DNA of 64,000 bases from NVTR01 sp036480115 (GTDB lineage: Bacteria > Pseudomonadota > Alphaproteobacteria > Rhodobacterales > Rhodobacteraceae). How positions within the stretch are numbered: the stretch's first letter is position 1; every line of letters starts with the position of its first letter. Shown in pieces: positions 9,305 to 18,307 of this stretch. A program made the position numbers and the translations under genes. The stretch is taken from the NCBI GenBank assembly GCA_965224795.1, contig CBDDAE010000001.1, positions 992,001-1,056,000 of the forward strand, in the 5' to 3' direction. A model generated the notes under the pieces. The model was not told where the DNA came from, ran no database searches, and saw only the letters and a program-made list of their open reading frames with translations.

Positions 9305-10230
9305 GGTTTTGGAATCTGCTGGTCCAGCGTCAGACAAAGGGTCGGAATGTCGCCAACCGTGCGTACGGTGGCGTCAATCAAGATCAAAAGCTCAGCCTCC
9401 ATCTGATCAGCAAACCATTGGGTCAGCCCGACGGAATCACTTGGCAGCGCTGTTGGACCATCAGTTGCATCCAGCACAATTTTTGACGGGGCCCAGACCG
9501 AAAGGCGGTGTTTGCGCGCGGCCCATTCAAATTCGGCCCGAGTATCCACCACCAGACAGCGGGGATCACGGCCTGCCAGCACCCAGGCGTTTTGTTCAAT
9601 AGCCAACAGATCAATTCTACGCTGCGCCGGTGAAACGGCTGAGATCGGGGCCACAATATCAGCCACACCAACACAAAGTATCACAGGTTTTTTGGTGGCT
9701 TGTAGTTGATCCAGCCAATTGGGAAAGTTTTGCGATGCAACCGCTTCATTCGACAGAAATACCACCAACGGATGGGGAACCGGTTCATCAATTTCCGCCA
9801 GTTCATGGGGATCAGCGCCATCCTTACTGCGCACAATTTCCACTCCTAAAGCGCCAGGCCCAAGATCCAGTTTTTGAATACGCAAAAACACACGAATGGC
9901 CTGGGGTGCGTGCAAAATGCGATCAGCAATACGCTCAGCCAGGGTTTCCAGCAGGTTCAACCGCTCGGCCGCCAACTCATACGCGATGGCTTCCACCAGG
10001 GTCTCATAGGACAGGATGCGATCCACATCATCATCCAACGGTGCGCGCGGCGGCGCGACCTCAACCACAACATCAAATGTCACCCTTTGGGTGGTGCCAC
10101 GTTCCACCTGAAACGCACCAATATCAACCTTAACCACATGGTCGCGCAGCGATATCCGATCCAGCGGCAGTTCATCCGCACCAACACGGGCATCCAGGCT
10201 GTCAAAGGCTGTGTTATGGTCGCTGGTCAT
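9301..10230 (-). CDS. folB: Dihydroneopterin aldolase with a C-terminal extension
   Basis: Residues ~20-140 are a FolB domain: LRDHVVKVDIGAFQVERG at the start, SYETLVEAIAYELA with the pterin-binding Glu, LLETLAERIADRIL, and RIQKLDLGPGALGVEIVR with the catalytic Lys. FolB cleaves dihydroneopterin to hydroxymethyl-dihydropterin and glycolaldehyde. The protein is 309 residues, over twice the usual ~120. The remaining ~165 residues (PLVVFLSNEAVASQNFPNWL onward) match no family I recognise and show no HPPK (FolK) motif. Translationally coupled to folP by ATGA. The folB call is firm; the role of the extension is unknown. Confidence 0.88.
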   Translation of the reverse strand: MTSDHNTAFDSLDARVGADELPLDRISLRDHVVKVDIGAFQVERGTTQRVTFDVVVEVAPPRAPLDDDVDRILSYETLVEAIAYELAAERLNLLETLAERIADRILHAPQAIRVFLRIQKLDLGPGALGVEIVRSKDGADPHELAEIDEPVPHPLVVFLSNEAVASQNFPNWLDQLQATKKPVILCVGVADIVAPISAVSPAQRRIDLLAIEQNAWVLAGRDPRCLVVDTRAEFEWAARKHRLSVWAPSKIVLDATDGPTALPSDSVGLTQWFADQMEAELLILIDATVRTVGDIPTLCLTLDQQIPKP

Positions 10231-10503
10231 AAGCGCATTCCAAGTGTTTTGCCGGGCATAGCGGATTTGTCACCGCCTAACCACCATTGTCTGCATGCTA
10301 TTGCCTAGGAAACGGGCAAGTCCTAAGGTTGACTGAAGCAGCCAACAAAGGGGGGTTATGATGCGCTATTTCTACCATGATCGAACCCGTGGCCCTGTCT
10401 GCGCCCTGCAAATAAGTTTGCGGGGCTGATCCAGGACAAACACTGATTTCCTGATCTGCCCTATTCGGCCATTTGGCCACATTTTCAGATCACGAGATAT
10501 CAG

Positions 10504-12015
10504 ATGACACTTATCAACCTAAAAGACCTGTCTATCACCCTTGGCGAACCACTGTTCACCAACCTGAACCTAAGCATCAATAAAGGCGAACGCATCGGCC
10601 TTGTCGCAGCAAACGGACAAGGGAAATCAACCCTGCTACGATGTTTGGCAGGTAAAATTGAACCAACATCAGGCGATGTCACCCGTGCGCGGGGACTGCG
10701 CATGGGTCATGTGGAACAGGATGTTCCGCTTGATCTGTTGTACATGTCAATGTTTGACGTAATTCTAGGTGCGTTGCCCAATCAAAGCGAAAGCTGGCGG
10801 GTAGATATTGCGTTGGATGATTTGGCCGTACCTGATGAATTTCGCACGCGCCCTTTGGCTGAACTTAGCGGTGGCTGGCAGCGTGTCGCGCTGTTGGCAC
10901 GGGCCTGGGTAACTGAACCGGATTTGTTGCTATTGGATGAACCCACAAATCACCTTGACCTGTCACGCATTGGCATTTTGCAGAGCTGGCTGGCAACAGT
11001 GGCACGTGGTGTGGCGATATTGGTGGCCAGCCATGACCGCGCCTTTCTGGACGCGGCAACCAATCGAACGCTGTTTTTGCGGGAACGCCAATCACAGGAT
11101 TACGCTTTGCCCTATACACATGCGCGCGCTGCATTGGCCGAAACCGACGCCGCTCAGGCACGTCAGTTTGACAATGATATGAAACAGGTGGGCCAACTGC
11201 GTCGTCAGGCCGCTAAGCTAAAAAACATCGGCATCAATTCAGGTTCCGACCTGTTGGTCGTGAAGACCAAACAGTTGAATGAGCGCGCCGAACGGTTAGA
11301 AAACATCGCTCGACCGGCGCACCAACAGGGGTCCGCAGGCGCAATCCGTCTGGGCAATAGTGGCACCCATGCCAAGGCAATTGTGGCGTTTGACAACGCG
11401 CCCGTTACCACACCGGAAGGGCGGGCGTTGTTTCAGACCGGCAAACTATGGATCAACCGCGGGGATCGTATTGTACTGCTCGGGACAAATGGCTCTGGTA
11501 AAACCCGGATGGTGACCCTGGTTAAACGCGCGATTTCGGATGGGGTTGAGCGGATCAAAGTCACGCCAACAACCATATTAGGGTATTCTGATCAGAGCCT
11601 TAGTCAATTCAAAAACGACGCCAGCCCGTTTGACGCCGTCGCCAGTCGCTTTGAGGCAGGTGACCAAAATTCCCGCAACATGCTGGTTAGTGCGGGGATC
11701 GGGATAGACCTGCAGCAGGCTAAAATTGCCGCCCTGTCCGGTGGTCAATTGGCCCGATTGGCGATGTTGGTACTGCGCCTAACACAGCCAAATTTTTACC
11801 TGCTGGATGAACCTACAAACCACCTGGATATTGAGGGGCAGGAAGCGCTGGAAAAGGAACTACAGGCCCATGGCGCCAGCTGCCTGCTTGTCTCGCATGA
11901 TCGCGCTTTTGTGCGCGCGGTTGGTAACCGGTTCTGGATAATAGAAGGCACTAAGTTGATCGAACGGGACGATCCAGATGGGTTTTTTGCGCAATCGTTG
12001 GGGAAACGTGTCTAA
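10504..12015 (+). CDS. ABC-F family ATP-binding protein
   Basis: A 503-residue soluble protein with two ABC ATPase domains and no membrane segment. Domain 1 has Walker A ANGQGKST, signature LSGGW and Walker B LLLDEPTNHLD; domain 2 has GTNGSGKT, LSGGQLARLAM and LLDEPTNHLD, followed by the SHDRAF switch His. The linker between them (residues ~205-280) is charged and helical, as in ABC-F proteins, which act on the ribosome E site to relieve stalled translation; a few give antibiotic resistance. The second Walker A reads GSGKTR rather than GSGKST. The subtype is undetermined. It ends in a four-base tail overlap with the SleB-type gene. Confidence 0.92.
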   Translation: MTLINLKDLSITLGEPLFTNLNLSINKGERIGLVAANGQGKSTLLRCLAGKIEPTSGDVTRARGLRMGHVEQDVPLDLLYMSMFDVILGALPNQSESWRVDIALDDLAVPDEFRTRPLAELSGGWQRVALLARAWVTEPDLLLLDEPTNHLDLSRIGILQSWLATVARGVAILVASHDRAFLDAATNRTLFLRERQSQDYALPYTHARAALAETDAAQARQFDNDMKQVGQLRRQAAKLKNIGINSGSDLLVVKTKQLNERAERLENIARPAHQQGSAGAIRLGNSGTHAKAIVAFDNAPVTTPEGRALFQTGKLWINRGDRIVLLGTNGSGKTRMVTLVKRAISDGVERIKVTPTTILGYSDQSLSQFKNDASPFDAVASRFEAGDQNSRNMLVSAGIGIDLQQAKIAALSGGQLARLAMLVLRLTQPNFYLLDEPTNHLDIEGQEALEKELQAHGASCLLVSHDRAFVRAVGNRFWIIEGTKLIERDDPDGFFAQSLGKRV

Positions 12016-12707
12016 CTGTTTGAAGCTGTGCGCACTGGTTGGCGATAGAAATGATGCGCCCCAATTGTTGTAGTACGTGGGAACACCCGCGCCCATCGTG
12101 GATTTACAGCCTTTGTATGGTAATGCGTTGCACCACTGGTTAGTTCGCGCGCCTTACCTGTCAACATGATATGGGCGATCTTGGACACCCGGTTCCAAGC
12201 GTCCCGTTCATTGACCCGATCAGAAATACCGTCACAGGTATAGGTGAACTGGCAGCGATTTAGTTTCCCGGTGCCCTGATGAATAACCCTGCAAATTGTA
12301 GAAGGGTAGCTGACACTGTCGACCCGGTTCAGGATAACTTCAGCCACTGCAAACTGGCCTCTGACGCTTTCGCCACGGGCTTCAAAATACAAGGCTTCAC
12401 TAAGACAACGCCACTGAGCATCACCTTTAGCTGTCGGCAAAGTTGCCAGATACTCCCGGCTATAGGAAAACTCCTTAACAGAACTGGGCCGGCTGCGCGG
12501 CTGCGGAACGTTCTGCAATCTGGTAAACTGTTCGGGGTCGACTGCGCTAAAGGCAGCGCGCTCCTGACCAAATAATTGAATCAGCTCTGCATCAAGAATG
12601 GCGCGAGGGGCATTAGATTGACTAAGCGACATGTCGGCACTTGCCGACCCCGTCGAAAATAGAATTGCGAAAACACAAATAGACTTCGCCAGCAATTGCT
12701 GTGACAT
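12012..12707 (-). CDS. SleB-type cell wall hydrolase, exported
   Basis: The start is placed at 12707, behind GGAGGGG, giving 231 residues with a clear signal peptide (MSQQLLAKSICVFAILFST). The C-terminal ~120 residues are a hydrolase of the SleB/CwlJ family: EALYFEARGESVRGQFAVAE holds the probable catalytic Glu, followed by ILNRVDS, YPSTICRVIHQ and CQFTYTCDG. Such enzymes are lytic transglycosylases or amidases acting on peptidoglycan; in non-sporeformers they are thought to serve wall remodelling. An in-frame upstream start at 12815 is rejected because it would bury the signal peptide. Confidence 0.88.
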   Translation of the reverse strand: MSQQLLAKSICVFAILFSTGSASADMSLSQSNAPRAILDAELIQLFGQERAAFSAVDPEQFTRLQNVPQPRSRPSSVKEFSYSREYLATLPTAKGDAQWRCLSEALYFEARGESVRGQFAVAEVILNRVDSVSYPSTICRVIHQGTGKLNRCQFTYTCDGISDRVNERDAWNRVSKIAHIMLTGKARELTSGATHYHTKAVNPRWARVFPRTTTIGAHHFYRQPVRTASNS

Positions 12708-12728
12708 CGTCCCCTCCAAACAAACAGA

Positions 12729-12748
12729 CACCCGGGGCAGCCCGGGTG
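12729..12748 (-). promoter_or_regulatory. Perfect GC-rich hairpin in the leader of the SleB-type gene
   Basis: CACCCGGG and CCCGGGTG form an 8-bp perfect stem with a 4-base loop, ending about ten bases upstream of the ribosome binding site of the SleB-type gene. There is no U-run behind it, so it is more likely an RNA-stability or translation element than a terminator of the upstream PPDK-like gene. Confidence 0.4.
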
Positions 12749-12903
12749 CGAACAGCCCTCGGCTTATGTCAAAATGTCTGTCTGGTCTAGGCAACGGTAC
12801 GATATACAGCCCCAAAATAGGACCAAAAAGTGTTATCTTTAGGGCATTTAGGTGAAGCGGAAAAATTAATATTGCCTAAAATCAATTGCTTAATTGTTGA
12901 CTG

Positions 12904-15492
12904 TTACGAAACGTGTTGTTTAAGCACCAGATGCGCAGCAGCTAGCCTAGCCACCGGAACACGGTAGGGCGAACATGAAACATAATCAAAACCAGCAGCC
13001 CTACAAAAAGCAATAGATTCGGGATTCCCCCCATGTTCACCGCACATCGACAACACAATATCAGGGTTCGAACCTCGCCCCCGTTCAGCGCCAATCTTCA
13101 AAAGCTCGCCCACTCCGTCGGTGTCTAGTATGTGAAAAGGGTCCTCATCAAACACACCCTTATTAACATAATCCCCCATGAACCGCCCGGCGTCGTCGCG
13201 CGACAGGCCATATGTCATCTGGGTCAGATCATTGGTCCCAAAAGACAGGAAAGCAGCATGCTGGGCGATATCATGGGCACGAAGCGCTGCCCGGGGGGTT
13301 TCCACCATGACACCAAGGCGAAAATCAAAATCAAATCCGGTTTCAACGCGAACAGCAGCAGCCACCGCGTCTATGCGTGACTTCACCAACTCAACCTCTT
13401 TTTTAGCTGAAACCAGCGGGATCATAATTTCCGGCACAACAGGAGCACCAGCCTGACTTGCCTCAACTGTTGCTTCAAAGATTGCGCGCGCCTGCATGTC
13501 ATAGATTTCGGGCACAGTAATACCCAACCGTACCCCCCGCATTCCCAGCATCGGGTTAAATTCCGCCAGATCTTCGACTCGGCTGGTAACATCAGACAGG
13601 GGCAGATTCATGGCTTCGGCCAGATCGCGCATACCACTGCGACCACGGGGTAAAAATTCGTGCAAAGGCGGATCAAGCAGCCTGATACAAACCGGTAAAC
13701 CGTGCATTATTTTAAAAAGTTCGGCGAAATCAGCGCGTTGCATTGGCAATAGTCGCGTCAAGGCGGCGGCTCGGTCATCCGCATCATCGGTAAAAATCAT
13801 CTCACGCATCACTGTCAGACGATCACCTTCAAAAAACATGTGTTCGGTGCGGCATAGCCCAATCCCATGCGCATCAAAGTTGCGTGCAACCTGCGCATCA
13901 GCCGGCGTATCTGCATTGGCGCGAATTTCAATATCACTGGCTTCGCCCGCCCAGCCGAGCAATGTTTGAAAAGCATCGCCAAGACCCGGGTCAACCATTT
14001 TAGCGGCGCCCATCAATGCTTCGCCAGCAGTACCATCAATGGTAATAAAATCGCCCTCATGAAAAACCAAACCATTTACTGTGGTCAGGGTTTTTCCTTT
14101 AATATTCAGCTTCATATCCCCTGCACCAACGACACAGGGCAGGCCAAGACCACGGGCTATAACGGCCGCATGGCTGGTCACACCGCCCCGTTCTGTCAAT
14201 ACGCCAGCGGCTGAATGCATGCCGCGGATATCTTCAGGCGTGGTTTCCCGACGCACTAAAATACAAGGCTCACCCCGGGATTCTGAGGCCTGAGCCGCCG
14301 TTGAAGTGAACACAATTTTTCCCGCAGCAGCGCCCGGGCTGGCAGCAATGCCACTTAGGAACGTTTCGGGTTTATTCTCCGGGTCGACCTGGGGGTGCAA
14401 CAATTCAGATAGTGACCTGGGCTCAATACGCAAAACCGCGTCGCCCTTACTGATAACCCCGCTATCGGCCAGGCTAACCGCGATCTCAACGCCCGCGCGG
14501 GGGCTGCGCGCTACCCGCACGGCATCCAGAACATGCAGTTCCCCATTTTCAACAGTAAACTCTATCTGCATTTCTTCACGCAGCTTCAGGCGGCAAATAT
14601 CTCCGTAATCTTTCAGCGTCTGGAACAGTTCCGGACATTTCCCTTCCAGCGAGGTGCCGCGTTTATCCTTGGTCAGATAGATCGCGCCAGTTGTCGCTCG
14701 CAGCGCATCACGCCCCTGGCTTTGCCCTAAAAACCGGCCGGTAATTTGCGCCGCACCGGTGGTAGAATTTATAAACTGAATGACCCCGGCACCGCTTTCA
14801 CCCGGTCCGACCCCCAGCACCATTTGCTGCACAACCAGCCCCAGCCCGGCGTCAACAGGCGCTCCCTTAGCTTGGCGTAAAATACGCGCGCTGGTGCTTT
14901 CCCAACTGCGCGCCATAGAACGCAGCACCTCACCCAATTGAAAAACTGGATCCTGAGGGAAATATTCTTCGGTCTCGGCCTCATAGGCATCAAGGGCGGC
15001 GCGCAGGGCATCATTACCAAGGCCCTTGTCAATTTCAAACATCTCTGGATCAAGTCGGGCAACATTAATGGCAAACGACTGCACAAATCGCAGGTACAGC
15101 GCGTTGGCAGCCTCTTCCCCGTGGCTGATCACCAACTCAGCGTGGCGCGCATCGTTCATGCCGATGTTCAACATCGCGCCGGGGCCACCCCAGTCCGGGT
15201 CCTGGCTGGATGGGCGCACAGATACCAGCGGTTCTGTTCCAAAGGCTTTCAGCACAGCTGCCACATCCGGCATATCACCAGCAGCAATACTATGAACCGT
15301 ATCAAAAGACAGCGCTACGGTTTGCGGCACCGGCAAATCCAGTCGGATCAACCGTTGCAGGCATTTTGCCCGGCCACCATGGGTGTCATCAGAAATCGGC
15401 GCGACACGCCTGATTCTTGTGAACCCATGAATTTCAACTATTTTCTGCACTGCAGCACCGTTTTGAATTGCGCTTGCAGCATAACGCCGCAA
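12904..15492 (-). CDS. Pyruvate phosphate dikinase-like protein (PEP/pyruvate-binding, divergent N-terminus)
   Basis: About 862 residues. The PPDK layout is visible: an ATP-grasp-like N-terminal part with SVRPSSQDPDWGGPGAM near residue 95, the phosphohistidine domain with LTERGGVTSHAAVIARGLG near residue 435, and a C-terminal PEP barrel with LSFGTNDLTQMTYGLSRDD and the signature SMCGEHGGNP. PPDK interconverts pyruvate and PEP using ATP and phosphate. The usual N-terminal GGKGANLAEM motif is replaced by THGGRAKCLQRL. The start is uncertain: no ATG exists in frame, only TTG at 15492 or GTG at 15450, neither with a good ribosome binding site. It lies 37 bases behind glyS and may be coupled to it. 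Confidence 0.8.
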   Translation of the reverse strand: MRRYAASAIQNGAAVQKIVEIHGFTRIRRVAPISDDTHGGRAKCLQRLIRLDLPVPQTVALSFDTVHSIAAGDMPDVAAVLKAFGTEPLVSVRPSSQDPDWGGPGAMLNIGMNDARHAELVISHGEEAANALYLRFVQSFAINVARLDPEMFEIDKGLGNDALRAALDAYEAETEEYFPQDPVFQLGEVLRSMARSWESTSARILRQAKGAPVDAGLGLVVQQMVLGVGPGESGAGVIQFINSTTGAAQITGRFLGQSQGRDALRATTGAIYLTKDKRGTSLEGKCPELFQTLKDYGDICRLKLREEMQIEFTVENGELHVLDAVRVARSPRAGVEIAVSLADSGVISKGDAVLRIEPRSLSELLHPQVDPENKPETFLSGIAASPGAAAGKIVFTSTAAQASESRGEPCILVRRETTPEDIRGMHSAAGVLTERGGVTSHAAVIARGLGLPCVVGAGDMKLNIKGKTLTTVNGLVFHEGDFITIDGTAGEALMGAAKMVDPGLGDAFQTLLGWAGEASDIEIRANADTPADAQVARNFDAHGIGLCRTEHMFFEGDRLTVMREMIFTDDADDRAAALTRLLPMQRADFAELFKIMHGLPVCIRLLDPPLHEFLPRGRSGMRDLAEAMNLPLSDVTSRVEDLAEFNPMLGMRGVRLGITVPEIYDMQARAIFEATVEASQAGAPVVPEIMIPLVSAKKEVELVKSRIDAVAAAVRVETGFDFDFRLGVMVETPRAALRAHDIAQHAAFLSFGTNDLTQMTYGLSRDDAGRFMGDYVNKGVFDEDPFHILDTDGVGELLKIGAERGRGSNPDIVLSMCGEHGGNPESIAFCRAAGFDYVSCSPYRVPVARLAAAHLVLKQHVS

Positions 15493-15529
15493 AGATTTGG
15501 CGCAACTATGACGTTGCCGCGGTGATTTG

Positions 15530-17767
15530 TTAGCCTTCGATCCGGGTCAGATCGGCCACAGACAGGCAGGTTTTGCGGATTTGGCTGAGCATGTTGAGCC
15601 GGTTACGCCGGATCACCGAACTATCGTCATTCACCTGCACCTCTTCAAAAAACGCATCAATGGGTTTGCGCAGGTCCGCCATGGACCCCATAGCTGAGGC
15701 GAAATCTTCAGCCTCGATGGCCGTGGATATTGCCCCACCTTGGGTGGAAAGAGCTTTGAAAAGAGCTTTTTCGGTTGGGTCCTTCAGAAATTTCTCCTCG
15801 GCCCCGTAGCTGTATTCAACACCGTCTTTTTCCTCGGCCTGGGTCAGAATGTTGTTGGCGCGTTTGAAGCCCTGCAGCAGGTTTTCACCGTCATCGGTTT
15901 TAAGAAAATCCGAAAGTGCTGTGGCGCGTTTGACCAGCAGGGTCAGGTCATCGTTGTTTGGCATGGCGATGCAGGCGTCGATGACGTCGTGACGGATATC
16001 TTGGTCTTTTAGGTAGATCTTGAGGCGGTCATGGAAGAAGGCGAGGAGATCGGCTCCAGGGTGTGGAATTTTATCCCAATCTATATCTAGCTGTACAAGG
16101 CTTGTAGCTACACGTCCCAGCTTTTTTCGCTCCTCATATACGGCGGAGTAAACTTTGTCAGCCTCAACGGGTGAAACTCCAAGCCATCTCGCTGCGGCAA
16201 TCTTACTATCTAACTCATCACGATTAATTTCTTCGAAAAGCGAGCGCTCGAATGGGTCGTAAGCTTTAAGGAAAAATTCGAGTAGACTTATTCGCAATCC
16301 ATTCTTTAAAGCAATTCTGATTGCTCCCAACGCTGCTCGTCTCAAAGCGAAAGGGTCTTTACTCCCGGTAGGTTTCTCCACAATCCACCAGAAACCGGCC
16401 AATGTGTCGATTTTGTCGGCCAGTGCCACGGCGACTGACACCGGCGCGGTTGGGACGGTGTCTGACGGGCCCAAAGGCGAATAATGTTCCTGTGCCGCAT
16501 TCGCCACACCATCGCTTAACCCAGCACTTTTTGCGTAGTACCGGCCCATAACGCCTTGCAATTCGGGGAATTCATAGACCATTTCCGACATCAGGTCGGC
16601 CTTGGCCACTTTTGCCGCCGCCTCGGCTTCATCCGGGTCAGCCCCCACCAGTGGCGCAATTTCACGAGCCAGTGCGGCGATGCGTGTCACCCTTTCAGCC
16701 TGCGAACCGAGCTTGTTATGGAAGGTTACGTTTTCCAGTTTCTTCGCCATGTTCGCCAATGGAGTACGCAGGTCATTTTCCCAAAAGAATTTCGCATCCG
16801 CCAGCCGCGCTGCCAGCACCTTTTGGTTGCCCGCAAGGATCATCGCACCGTTATCAGCGGTTTCAATATTTGCCACGGTGATGAACTTTTCGATGCGACC
16901 GGTCTTGGCGTTCTTCACCGAGAAAAATTTCTGGTGCTCACGCATGGAGGTTTGCAAAACCTCAGGCGGCAGGTTCAGATAATCGGCACCGATGTCACCC
17001 AGCAGCACCACGGGCCATTCGACCAAGCCTGCGACTTCGGCCAAAAGCGCTTTGTCTTCAACTACTTCCAACCCTTGGGCAAAGGCCAGATTGGTGGCGT
17101 CGGCCCAGATGTGATCGGCGCGCTGCGCCGGGTCCAACATCACATGGGCCTTTTTCAGCTTGGCAGCGTAGTCGTCAAAGTCCATGACTTTGAACGGTTT
17201 TGCAGCCTTGAAACGATGGCCGTGGGTGGTGTCGCCGCTGACAATGCCGTCAATGTCCAGCGGCACGATTTGCGTGCCCGCCTCATCGCTTAGGATGCAC
17301 AGGATTGAATGCAGCGGCCGCACCCATTTCAGGCTGCCCTGCCCCCAGCGCATGGATTTGAGCCATGGGAAATTGCGGATGGCTTTTTCTAGAACCTCGG
17401 ACACAATGTCAGATGCCGGGCGACCGGCCCGTTCAATCAGGGCAAAAAACACATCACCTTTTTTGTCGGCGCGCACTTCCAACTGGTCTTTGGTCAGACC
17501 GGTAGAGCGCAGGAACCCCTCCAGTGCTTTTTCGGGTGCATCGGCGCGGGGGCCTTTGCGTTCTTCGCGTGTGTCCGGGCTTGCGGCCGTCAGCCCCTCA
17601 ACCGTCAGGCACAAGCGGCGCGGTGTGGTGAAGGCACCGGCAGATGCATAGGTCAGCCCGGCATCAACCAGCCCGTCGGTGACCAGTTTTTGCAAATCCT
17701 CACCGCCGCGTTTTTGCATGCGCGCGGGGATTTCTTCGGAGAAAAGTTCGATCAGCAGATCGGGCAT
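15530..17767 (-). CDS. glyS: Glycine--tRNA ligase, beta subunit
   Basis: A 745-residue beta chain of the bacterial alpha2-beta2 glycyl-tRNA synthetase. It starts with the family-typical MPDLLIELFSEEIPARMQ and includes the HD-like FHNKLGSQAERV region and a C-terminal tRNA-binding helical domain. The beta chain binds tRNA-Gly while GlyQ holds the catalytic site. The gene begins directly after the stop of the small anchored protein gene, which itself follows glyQ. Confidence 0.97.
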   Translation of the reverse strand: MPDLLIELFSEEIPARMQKRGGEDLQKLVTDGLVDAGLTYASAGAFTTPRRLCLTVEGLTAASPDTREERKGPRADAPEKALEGFLRSTGLTKDQLEVRADKKGDVFFALIERAGRPASDIVSEVLEKAIRNFPWLKSMRWGQGSLKWVRPLHSILCILSDEAGTQIVPLDIDGIVSGDTTHGHRFKAAKPFKVMDFDDYAAKLKKAHVMLDPAQRADHIWADATNLAFAQGLEVVEDKALLAEVAGLVEWPVVLLGDIGADYLNLPPEVLQTSMREHQKFFSVKNAKTGRIEKFITVANIETADNGAMILAGNQKVLAARLADAKFFWENDLRTPLANMAKKLENVTFHNKLGSQAERVTRIAALAREIAPLVGADPDEAEAAAKVAKADLMSEMVYEFPELQGVMGRYYAKSAGLSDGVANAAQEHYSPLGPSDTVPTAPVSVAVALADKIDTLAGFWWIVEKPTGSKDPFALRRAALGAIRIALKNGLRISLLEFFLKAYDPFERSLFEEINRDELDSKIAAARWLGVSPVEADKVYSAVYEERKKLGRVATSLVQLDIDWDKIPHPGADLLAFFHDRLKIYLKDQDIRHDVIDACIAMPNNDDLTLLVKRATALSDFLKTDDGENLLQGFKRANNILTQAEEKDGVEYSYGAEEKFLKDPTEKALFKALSTQGGAISTAIEAEDFASAMGSMADLRKPIDAFFEEVQVNDDSSVIRRNRLNMLSQIRKTCLSVADLTRIEG

Positions 17768-18307
17768 TTATTCGGACCTTTCAGGGGGTGTCGGGCAGCC
17801 TTCGGGGGCCGGTTCACCGTTGAAAACCTTTTCGCCGCAATGGTTTATCTGATGCCAGGCGAATGCGCGCCCGTCATCGTAAACCGCGATCACCCGGTCA
17901 ATGCCGTAGGCGATATTGAATTCTGACAGGAACGCGATGGCGGTACCGATCTCAAGGTCAGCGCCGATAGTTTCGGCGTCGTAGCATTCAAACCAGCCGG
18001 GGCCGGTTAGCGGCACCGGGTTTTCGTAGGTGAAATAGGTTTCGGTCAGCAGCGCCAGGCTGTGGGGCGTGGTGAAACAGGCGCGAAACCGCACCGGAGA
18101 GCTGTCAGCATCGATGCCTTCAAAATCGGAGATCAGGATAGGTTCAGGCGCCTCGCTGATCAGCGAGGTCAGGCGGATTTCGGTTTGATCCTCGACTTCG
18201 CCGGACAAGGTGACCGGGTCGTAATAGCCGTAGACCTGCAGGTAATACATGCCCGCCCCGCCAAGGGCCGCCGACAGAACGATTAGGGTGACCAGAAATT
18301 TGCCCAT
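17768..18307 (-). CDS. Small membrane-anchored protein between glyQ and glyS (possibly DUF6446)
   Basis: A 179-residue protein with an uncleaved N-terminal helix (MGKFLVTLIVLSAALGGAGM) followed by a ~150-residue domain that should face the periplasm. That domain contains several Trp/Tyr-rich segments and two Cys (RFRACFTT, GWFECYDAE) that could pair. It is coupled to glyQ by a TAATG junction and abuts glyS, so it is co-expressed with the synthetase. I believe it belongs to a Rhodobacteraceae family listed as DUF6446, but only from memory. Function unknown. Confidence 0.75.
   Translation of the reverse strand: MGKFLVTLIVLSAALGGAGMYYLQVYGYYDPVTLSGEVEDQTEIRLTSLISEAPEPILISDFEGIDADSSPVRFRACFTTPHSLALLTETYFTYENPVPLTGPGWFECYDAETIGADLEIGTAIAFLSEFNIAYGIDRVIAVYDDGRAFAWHQINHCGEKVFNGEPAPEGCPTPPERSE

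Noticed and set aside
9630..10308. Open frames on the plus strand of 144-167 codons
   Set aside because: They are antisense to folB and rich in Pro/His/Gln, a shadow pattern.
16556..17293. 245-codon open frame on the plus strand
   Set aside because: It is antisense to glyS, which has clear family sequence throughout.
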